Shown one piece after another: positions 57,931 through 64,000 of a stretch of 64,000 bases of DNA. The position numbers and the translations under genes are program-made. This DNA comes from Candidatus Accumulibacter phosphatis (GTDB taxonomy: Bacteria; Pseudomonadota; Gammaproteobacteria; Burkholderiales; Rhodocyclaceae). Numbering within the stretch: position 1 is the first letter of the stretch; every line of letters starts with the position of its first letter. Under the pieces are notes generated by a model. The model was given only the letters and a program-made list of their open reading frames with translations, was not told the origin of the DNA and ran no database searches. The stretch lies in NCBI RefSeq assembly GCF_012939955.1, contig NZ_SPMY01000002.1, positions 48,581 through 112,580 of the forward strand, written 5' to 3'.

Positions 57931-59385
57931 ATGTCTGAAGAGATCCTGATCAATTTCACCCCGCAGGAAACCCGCGTTGCGGTCATGTATCAGGGCGCCG
58001 TGCAGGAACTGCACATCGAACGCTGCGCCAGTCGCGGCTTCGTCGGCAACGTCTATGTCGGACGCATCGTACGCATCCTGCCGGGGATGCAATCGGCGTT
58101 CATCGAGATTGGCCTTGACCGTACCGCTTTCCTGCACGTCGCCGATATCCGCGAGCCGCGGCAGAATGACGAACCGCTGCGGCCGATCGAGCGACTGCTC
58201 TTCGAAGGCCAGAGCCTCCTCGTGCAGGTCATCAAGGATCCGATGGGCAGCAAAGGGGCGCGCTTGTCCACGCAGGTATCGATTGCCGGGCGGATGCTGG
58301 TCTATCTGCCGCAGGAGAAGCACATCGGCATTTCTCAGCGCATCGAGAAAGAAGCTGAACGTGAAGCCTTGCGCGAAAAGCTCTCACGTCTGGTGCCCGA
58401 GGACGAACCGGGCGGTTTTATCGTGCGCACCATGGCCGAGAACGCCAGCGAAGCCGAGCTGGCCAAGGACATCGAGTACCTGCGCAAGACCTGGCGCGAT
58501 ATCCAGGCCCAGTCGACCACCGCCGCACCGCCCGCGCTGCTCTATCAGGAATTGTCGCTGGCGCAGCGGGTGCTGCGCGACTTCGTCAATCCCGAAACTT
58601 CCGGCATCGTCATCGACTCGCGCGAGAACTTCTCGCGGCTGACCACCTTTGCCGCCGAGTACACGCCGACTGTTGCGCCCCTGCTCGAGCATTACACCGG
58701 GCAGCGACCGCTGTTCGACCGGCACGGCGTCGAGGACCAGATTCAGAAAGCACTTGCCCGCCGGGTCGATCTCAAGTCGGGCGGCTACCTGATCATCGAC
58801 CAGACCGAGGCGATGACCACTATCGACGTCAATACCGGCGGCTTCGTCGGCGTGCGCAACTTCGACGACACCATTTTCAAGACCAATCTCGAAGCCGCGC
58901 AGACCATTGCCCGTCAGCTACGTTTGCGCAACCTCGGCGGCATCATCATCGTCGACTTCATCGACATGGAGAACGAAGAACATCGCTCGGCAGTGCTCAG
59001 CGAGTTCAACAAGGCGCTGGCGCGTGACCATACGCGCCTGACGGTCAACGGTTTTACGGCGCTGGGTCTGGTCGAGATGACGCGCAAGCGGACGCGCGAA
59101 TCGCTCGCGCACGTGCTGTGTGAAACCTGCCCAACCTGCGAAGGCTGCGGCGAAGTGAGAACCGCGCGTACCGTGTGCTACGAGATTCTCCGCGAACTGC
59201 TGCGCGAAGCGCGCCAGTTCGACGCGCGCGAATACCGCGTGCTCGGCAACCAGGCGGTCATCGACCGCTTCCTCGACGAAGAGTCGCACGGCCTGGCGAT
59301 GCTCTCCGATTTCATCGGCAAGCCGATTTCGCTGCAGGCCGAGCCCAGCTATACGCAGGAACAGTACGACATCGTGCTGATGTAA
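57931..59385 (+). CDS. rng: Ribonuclease G
   Basis: 484-aa endoribonuclease of the RNase E/G family that matures 16S rRNA 5' ends and degrades mRNA. N-terminal EEILINFTPQETRVAV is the RNase G type; an S1 domain follows (NVYVGRIVRILPGMQSAFIE). The catalytic part has TTIDVNTGGFVG and IIIVDFIDMENEEHR with metal-binding Asp residues. The zinc-link Cys pair is in CETCPTCEGCG. Length and lack of a long C-terminal scaffold distinguish it from RNase E. Divergent from trhP. Confidence 0.95.
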   Translation: MSEEILINFTPQETRVAVMYQGAVQELHIERCASRGFVGNVYVGRIVRILPGMQSAFIEIGLDRTAFLHVADIREPRQNDEPLRPIERLLFEGQSLLVQVIKDPMGSKGARLSTQVSIAGRMLVYLPQEKHIGISQRIEKEAEREALREKLSRLVPEDEPGGFIVRTMAENASEAELAKDIEYLRKTWRDIQAQSTTAAPPALLYQELSLAQRVLRDFVNPETSGIVIDSRENFSRLTTFAAEYTPTVAPLLEHYTGQRPLFDRHGVEDQIQKALARRVDLKSGGYLIIDQTEAMTTIDVNTGGFVGVRNFDDTIFKTNLEAAQTIARQLRLRNLGGIIIVDFIDMENEEHRSAVLSEFNKALARDHTRLTVNGFTALGLVEMTRKRTRESLAHVLCETCPTCEGCGEVRTARTVCYEILRELLREARQFDAREYRVLGNQAVIDRFLDEESHGLAMLSDFIGKPISLQAEPSYTQEQYDIVLM

Positions 59386-59485
59386 TTTTCGGCCGCCGTT
59401 CGCCAGGCGCTGCACGATGGCGTCGACTATCGGTATCGTTCGGCTTGACCCCTGGCGGGCTGGGTCCTATAATCTGCCGCCCTGA

Positions 59486-59562
59486 GGTGATGTAGCTCAG
59501 TCGGTTAGAGCGATGGATTCATAACCCATAGGTCGGTGGTTCAATTCCACCCATCACCACCA
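59486..59562 (+). tRNA. tRNA-Met (CAU), elongator-type
   Basis: 77 nt with encoded CCA. Acceptor GGTGATG pairs with CATCACC; D arm GCTC..GAGC; anticodon loop TTCATAA with CAT at 59520-59522; T arm GGTGG TTCAATT CCACC. The anticodon stem ATGGA/CCCAT has an A-C mismatch at its loop-closing pair, where a T (TCCAT) would pair. A CAU tRNA-Ile2 cannot be fully excluded, but the overall sequence resembles elongator Met. A terminator follows. Confidence 0.92.
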
Positions 59563-59577
59563 AAGAATCAAGCATTT

Positions 59578-59604
59578 AGCCCGGCCCAAAAGGTCGGGCT
59601 TTTT
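59578..59604 (+). terminator. Rho-independent terminator after tRNA-Met
   Basis: AGCCCGGCC (59578-59586) pairs with GGTCGGGCT (59592-59600, one G-T pair) around a five-base loop, followed by a T-run. It sits 15 bases after the tRNA CCA. Confidence 0.85.
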
Positions 59605-59933
59605 GTTGGGGTTACGCCGGGGTTACATTCGCTGTAACCAAGGGTGCGGGTCGCGCAAGAGATTTCATTCGCCCGGTTCGCATATCTGAGGCGGCGGACA
59701 TGGCGGCCCGCGCTCAGGGCGTGGCAGTGATGACGCTATTGCTCCCGCTCTCGATGCCTCGCCCCGATGCGACGGAAAGCCATTTGCAGCAAGGCACGGC
59801 AAACGGTCGGCAGCGAAGGACCACATTCCCCGCCCCTCACCAGCCGTCGCCTGCGCCCACCTTTGCGGTGCAGTTTCCGGACAGCCTTGCGCATTGCTTC
59901 ATCCGCCGGCTTTCGCCATTTTGCGAAACAGAT
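59605..59933. other. Intergenic stretch after tRNA-Met
   Basis: About 330 bases between the tRNA terminator and the leftward zinc-ribbon gene. It contains two nearby GGGGTTAC copies and a GGTTAC/GTAACC inverted repeat near 59623-59641. Rightward frames are short and unlike proteins. I found no integrase gene and no second copy of the tRNA 3' end. Confidence 0.5.
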
Positions 59934-60575
59934 TCAACACCGGCCGCGTGGATCATCGGCCACGCCAACACGCCGCCGTTTCAGTGACTCCAGCCAATTC
60001 GCCAATCCCGCCAGTGATACCCGGACACAAGCATCATGCGTGGCGGTCAGTCGCTCGAATGTGCGCCAGTGCATCCCCTTGGGCTTGTCGCCATCGGGAT
60101 TCGCGATGCCCGCAGGCCAGCCCAAGCGGCGCCGAATGTTGTCAGCCTGCCGCCGCGCTCGATCGTCGGCCGCTTCCCTCTGGCTCGCATAAGCCAAGCG
60201 GTAGCAGTGGCGACAAGCGTAGAGCTTCCCGTGGCCGTAGAGAATTGCGACGCGCCGACTGCAGGACGGACAGACCCACCAGCACCTGGTTCCGCCATAG
60301 GTGCAGGGCGTGTGATCCATTAGGACGGGCTGCTCGACAGCGTGCCAAATGTCATCATTGCCGCAGCGGTATCGGTAGACGAGGACGACGCGCTGGATTT
60401 CCGCTTGCACCCGGATGTCGGCCACCGGGCGGCTGTTGACCGTCCACTGCCACCAGAAGCTGCGGCCAGGTATCAGTAGACCTGCACGTTGCAACTTCCG
60501 AATGTCCAGGGGGCGCGAATCTTCAGTGGTGTCCCTGCCACCTTGATGCCGCCGCCCACTGCCGCTGCCGCCCAT
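59934..60575 (-). CDS. Zinc-ribbon-like protein of the MGGxGSGR family, unknown function
   Basis: 213 aa. The N-terminus MGGSGSGRRHQGGRDTTEDS and the following LDIRKLQRAGLLIPG recur in uncharacterised proteobacterial accessory proteins. The centre has a likely zinc ribbon: C102-x2-C105 and C121-x2-C124 (WVCPSCSRRVAILYGHGKLY then ACRHC), with two more Cys at 91 and 98. The C-terminal part is Arg-rich and helical. DNA or RNA binding is plausible but not shown. Last gene of a leftward three-gene set next to the reverse transcriptase. Confidence 0.7.
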   Translation of the reverse strand: MGGSGSGRRHQGGRDTTEDSRPLDIRKLQRAGLLIPGRSFWWQWTVNSRPVADIRVQAEIQRVVLVYRYRCGNDDIWHAVEQPVLMDHTPCTYGGTRCWWVCPSCSRRVAILYGHGKLYACRHCYRLAYASQREAADDRARRQADNIRRRLGWPAGIANPDGDKPKGMHWRTFERLTATHDACVRVSLAGLANWLESLKRRRVGVADDPRGRC

Positions 60576-60695
60576 ATTCTTTTCTCCCGGATTTTGCCGA
60601 AATCATCAGGTAAGTTTGGCCATCGTTGTTGGCAAGAACTGCCTGAAAGCCTTGCCACGAAACGCATGGCGCCTGTTTTCGTTGCTGTGCCCTTT

Positions 60696-61520
60696 TCAGC
60701 TGTTGCGAAGCTCTTTCAGCTTCAAGAGTATGGCCAGCGTTCTCTCAAACTTGCGGTCGAGGTGCGTTTCGTAGCGGCTGAGCTTTTCCAGTCGGAATAT
60801 GGGCAGCGCTTCGCCCAGGGTTTGCGCCTTGATCGCTGGAATCAATCTCGCCTCCTGCGCCAAACGCGCGTGCATTGGCTCAAGTGACTCGCGGATATAC
60901 TCGTGCAGATCGTCGGCGGTCGCCGAGTACTCTTCCTCCTGGACCTGTACGTCCCACCAGTCGCGCGAGTCCGGAGTCAGTGCGCGACGTGCCTTTTCGT
61001 AGGCGTTAGCTCCACCTTTGTCCAATATCGCCGCCGCTCTACGCGTCGCGCCAAGGTCAATCTCCGCGTTGCGCTGGCGCTCAGTGGTTTCTTCTTGGCT
61101 TGCGTTCAGCAGATAAGGTAGGTCGGTATGCTCGCCGGTGGGCCCGTGCTCAAAAGGTGCGGCCGAAGGCATGACGCTGCGCGGACTGTTGACCACGTTC
61201 TTGATTCCCTCGTTGATCCTTGCGCCTTCCGCCAGCAGCACCCGCCGCTTGCGCCAGATGATCGCTGCCAGTTCTTCGATCAGATGCCGCTCCGTGATGC
61301 CTGCTGGTTGGTGTTCGTCGATCAGCGCCGCCAGTAAGTCGTCAAACTCGGAATGGTCCTCGTGCGCCAATACTGCGAGCTTGGAAAGAATGCCGTGTTT
61401 CATCGCATTGAAGCGCACCGCCTTGTAGTGGCCGGCTTTCCCGGCAGTTTCCGCGTCGTCGGTCGCGTGGCAAGGAATCACCGCGGAATTACGCAGTGCC
61501 ACGCCTTCAATAGTTTCCAT
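60696..61520 (-). CDS. Conserved helical protein of unknown function
   Basis: 274 aa, highly charged. Seen: AVRFNAMKHGILSKLAVLAH, then FDDLLAALIDEHQPAGITER and ELAAIIWRKRRVLLAEGARI. This NAxKHG plus EEL-W-RKRR pattern occurs in many uncharacterised bacterial proteins in variable regions; no function is known to me. The middle and C-terminus are mainly helical (DDLHEYIRESLEPMHARLAQ). Starts 9 bases after the stop of the upstream AT-hook-like gene, so co-transcribed. Confidence 0.7.
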   Translation of the reverse strand: METIEGVALRNSAVIPCHATDDAETAGKAGHYKAVRFNAMKHGILSKLAVLAHEDHSEFDDLLAALIDEHQPAGITERHLIEELAAIIWRKRRVLLAEGARINEGIKNVVNSPRSVMPSAAPFEHGPTGEHTDLPYLLNASQEETTERQRNAEIDLGATRRAAAILDKGGANAYEKARRALTPDSRDWWDVQVQEEEYSATADDLHEYIRESLEPMHARLAQEARLIPAIKAQTLGEALPIFRLEKLSRYETHLDRKFERTLAILLKLKELRNS

Positions 61521-61529
61521 ATCGTCGCC

Positions 61530-61796
61530 TCATTCTGTGATTGTCACGAATCCGTAACGTCGGCCGATTTCGGCCCAAGCGCGTTGTGCAGACTGCCGCG
61601 CTGGTTCCGACGATTCGACTCGCCCCAGCATAGTCAGCAGCGCCCGAAGGGGCGCGCTTTGCTCATCGCCAATAGCCTCGATTGCCGCTCGGGCGTCACG
61701 CATTCGCTGCGCACGTTTGCGCTCGGCAGCGCTCATCGGCTGTTCGCCCTTAGGTGGACGGCCGCGCTTGGCATCTTTCGCATGATCGTCGGTCAT
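61530..61796 (-). CDS. Small basic protein with AT-hook-like motif
   Basis: 88 aa. KRGRPPKGEQP at residues about 10-20 contains the RGRP core of AT-hook minor-groove binders; a basic helix follows (AAERKRAQRMRDARAAIEAI). It may bind DNA and regulate its own operon: a TGTGA-GTG-TCACA palindrome lies 18-30 bases upstream of its ATG. First gene of the leftward set, divergent from the reverse transcriptase gene. Function inferred from the motif only. Confidence 0.6.
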   Translation of the reverse strand: MTDDHAKDAKRGRPPKGEQPMSAAERKRAQRMRDARAAIEAIGDEQSAPLRALLTMLGRVESSEPARQSAQRAWAEIGRRYGFVTITE

Positions 61797-61813
61797 CGAA
61801 CTGTCGTCTATTA

Positions 61814-61826
61814 TGTGAGTGTCACA
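61814..61826. promoter_or_regulatory. Palindrome TGTGA-GTG-TCACA in the divergent promoter region
   Basis: Perfect 5-base inverted repeat with a 3-base centre, 18 bases upstream of the AT-hook-like gene and flanked by AT-rich TTAT and AATAATAA. The position suits an operator for the leftward operon. The spacing is shorter than a CRP site. Confidence 0.4.
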
Positions 61827-61995
61827 ATAATAACAGAGTGTGGCACCGAGCCACCAGCGGAACGGCTATCCGAAGGCTCATGACTTGCGCGTCAGTGTAG
61901 TCAGTGCTCGCCGTTATCAATCGCGCCTGTAGTCCGCCTTCGTTGGTTGCGCGCAGCCGTAGTGAGCTAATATCCACACAACACAAAGGTCAATC

Positions 61996-63790
61996 ATGAG
62001 CATCGTTCAAGCAAAATACGAGCAACTCGCGCCGCACGGGGCCTTCCTGAAGGATGTGGTCGTATTGGCGCAGGCTTGGAAGAAAACCCACGCTGCGATT
62101 CGTCGTCACAACTGGTATGCCGACGTGCTGGAACTCGACTGTTCCACAATTGACCTTGAACGACAGCTTGCGCAGTGGGCGTTGGCAGTGGCGAGTCCGA
62201 CTTTCGCCCCAACGCCAATGATGTTGGTTCCGGCACCGAAGAATGCCCGCTGGGAGTTCCCGACGCCACCGCCACGTTCAAGCGCTCCTCTCGACCTTGA
62301 GGCTCTCCTAAACTCGGAACTGTCCAGTCAGGGTGACGCTGATGCTGACACCGACCAAGAGTTCGAGGCTTGGATGGTTGCCGAAGATGTACGGGGGGAG
62401 CGCGTCCAGAAGATCAGGCCTCTCGCACATCTCTCGATCCGAGACCAGACATTCGCTACGGCCGTGATCCTTTGCCTCTCGGATGCCATCGAAACTGCGC
62501 AGGGGGACCCCTCTGAGCGTGACGGCCTCAAGGCACAGAAGCAGGGAATCTTCAGCTACGGCAACCGGCTACACTGCCGCTGGGATCAGACTACACGCCC
62601 TCGGCCGAGAGCCTTCTTTAGCTGGGGAAACTCGCGGATATATAGCGAATATTTTCAGGACTATCGCATTTTTTCTTGCGCGTCCCCGCAGTGTCTGTTC
62701 GGAGTTGTCTGGGCGACTAAAAGACGCACACGAACTATTCATCATCTCGCTGGATATAAAATCGTTTTTCGACTGCATCGACCGCAAAGCGCTTATCGGT
62801 CAGTTAATGGTGCTTCACAATGAGTTTGTAGAGGGCTTTGGGTTGCGTGAGGACCTTCGGGCAGATGACGATTTCTGGAGTGCGACCGAACGCATCTTCA
62901 ACTGGACATGGCGGTCCGATGACCAGCGCCTTGCGTCCGATGTAATGGGTTCTGAGAATCTTTTACCCACCGGCCTGCCCCAAGGTTTAGTCGCATCCGG
63001 ATTCTTGGCCAACGCCTATATGGTGGGTTTCGATCGTCTTCTTGCTGCTACCATTGATGAGGAGGACGCCCAAGGAAGGGTCGTCATCCGCGACTACTGT
63101 CGGTACGTCGACGACATCCGGTTGGTGGTTGAAGCGCCTCGCCGAGAAGACGCCACCAACGTTGCGATGGAAGTTCAGAGCCGTGTTTCACAACTCCTCC
63201 AGAAGTATTGCGAAGGTATCGGCGCCACTACCACGTTCTCCCTCAATGAAGACAAGACCACCGCGAAGCCTTACAGCTCCATTTCCAAGGAAAATAACGT
63301 CTCTGCACTGATGGAACTCTACCAGGAAGCGATTAGCGGAACCTTCGACCTTGATTCATTGATTCAGGCGACCGGAGGATTGGACGGCCTGCTGTGGTTG
63401 TCCGAACAACTGGAGGATCCTCATGCACGAAAGCCGTCGTCTTTGCTGTTGGCAAATATTGCGGTGGCAAATACCGACGTTCGCGACGACACTGTAAAAC
63501 GCTTTGCCGCGACTCGAATAGCTTCGACGCTCCGCATGCGACTGGCCATGACGGACACTGAGGGCACGCCGAGTACCGATCGCGCCATCAACGAATCGGT
63601 CACTGACGGCGCCGCGTTGAACCATGAATTCGAAGCGACGGCACGCAAGCTCATCAAGTGCGTATTCCACACCAAACTGGACACGGATTCCAGACGAAAC
63701 TGGACAGTGATTCCACGGCAATATAGTTACTCAACCAAGTGTGAGCAGGGCCAGAGGCAACTGCCAGACATGCTCTTCAATTTATTCTAA
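61996..63790 (+). pseudogene. Reverse transcriptase, long N-terminal extension; frameshifted and 3'-truncated
   Basis: Starts ATG 61996. About 225 residues of unrecognised N-terminal sequence, including GIFSYGNRLHCRW and FFSWGNSRIYSEYFQDY, precede the palm. The frame changes at T6 62669-62674; one T fewer joins DYRIF to LARPRSVCSEL. Then the RT core: FIISLDIKSFFDCID (first catalytic Asp), LPTGLPQGLVASGFLANAYM, and YCRYVDDIRLVV (YVDD at 63104-63115). After a helical region ending EATARKLIKCVF, the last about 42 codons are read from IS21-like terminal repeats, so the natural C-terminus is missing. Not a group II intron protein (no maturase or HNH seen). Most like the unknown-group RTs, many of which are anti-phage; the exact class is not assignable by eye. 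Confidence 0.8.
63658..63720. mobile_element. IS21-like element end (multiple terminal repeats)
   Basis: AAACTGGACA-NN-GATTCCA occurs at 63674-63692 and again at 63697-63715, on a 23-base period; a further ATTCCA sits one period earlier at 63664. Such direct repeats are typical of IS21-family ends. They begin inside the reverse transcriptase gene. No istA or istB frame follows within the window, so this may be a remnant or an element continuing beyond it. Confidence 0.55.
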
Positions 63791-64000
63791 AAGCATGGTC
63801 GAGCGAGCCAGCAGGCGAGCCGACCGTCTTGTCGGCGAGCACGCCGACAAGACGCCAGCATTGGCTTTTTGAAGGGCACGCATGGCGTGGTCGCCCCCTT
63901 GCCGGGCCCACATGCGGTCGTTCCGCTTTCGGTAGTCTAACTACAGCCGGCAGGTAGCTGTCGGTGAAAGCGGGACATGCAGCCGCGGATTACGAATAAT
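63791..64000. other. Non-coding tail of the window
   Basis: 210 bases with no supportable gene. Besides the 13-bp hairpin there is an 8-base inverted repeat CCGCTTTC/GAAAGCGG around 63919-63972. The sequence resembles degraded mobile-element or intergenic DNA. Confidence 0.4.
63825..63854. repeat. Perfect 13-bp inverted repeat
   Basis: CGTCTTGTCGGCG (63825-63837) and CGCCGACAAGACG (63842-63854) are exact complements around AGCA, followed within 20 bases by GGCTTTTTG. It could be a terminator-like hairpin or part of a mobile element end. Confidence 0.7.

Noticed and set aside
59610..59645. GGGGTTAC copies after tRNA-Met as an attachment site
   Set aside because: They do not match the tRNA 3' end and no integrase is seen, so an att call is unsupported.

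Overview
This 64 kb window is the chromosome of a high-GC Gram-negative betaproteobacterium. Gene order (a division and cell-wall cluster running mraZ to lpxC, the rsmI/yraN/diaA/dolP locus, darP beside pmbA), a PEP-CTERM surface protein and a giant FAD/Fe-S oxidoreductase fit the Rhodocyclales. A Candidatus Accumulibacter-like organism is my best guess; this is inference, not proof.

Layout. 0-9 kb holds a lytic transglycosylase divergent from 5-formyl-THF cyclo-ligase, then a leftward run of amino-acid genes (ilvA, cysK, patB), a YbdK-type ligase and a cation/proton antiporter. 9-17.5 kb has the fused GlcD/GlcF-like oxidoreductase, a TrkH potassium transporter, and a DUF4212 protein with a sodium:solute symporter and a small membrane protein. 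17.6-22.7 kb has dolP-diaA-yraN divergent from rsmI, then pyrC, a lipoprotein and a DUF3025 protein. RNase P RNA (rnpB) lies at 22.69-23.07 kb.

23.4-41.0 kb is an intact-order dcw cluster (mraZ rsmH ftsL ftsI murE murF mraY murD ftsW murG murC ddlB ftsQ ftsA ftsZ lpxC). Most genes overlap by 1-4 bases. It is preceded by a recognisable MraZ-box operator and promoter. 41-47.8 kb carries a DUF721/DciA-like gene, folA, thyA, a PilZ-like protein, mog, darP and pmbA. 48-51.3 kb is a TRAP transporter whose binding-protein gene converges on its permease genes. 52-59.4 kb has an AI-2E-family permease, riboflavin synthase, a PEP-CTERM protein, a MurG-like glycosyltransferase with trhP, and RNase G.

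A tRNA-Met(CAU) at 59.49 kb marks the edge of an accessory region. This contains three unassigned leftward genes (AT-hook-like, unknown, zinc-ribbon) and a divergent reverse transcriptase with a long N-terminal extension. The 3' end of the reverse transcriptase is replaced by sequence resembling IS21-family terminal repeats. It is the best candidate for an unusual (possibly anti-phage) system here.

Nine genes, several essential (mraY, ftsA, lpxC), are each broken by a single-base indel at or next to a short base run. This pattern points mainly to sequencing or assembly error; I annotate these genes as single reading units.
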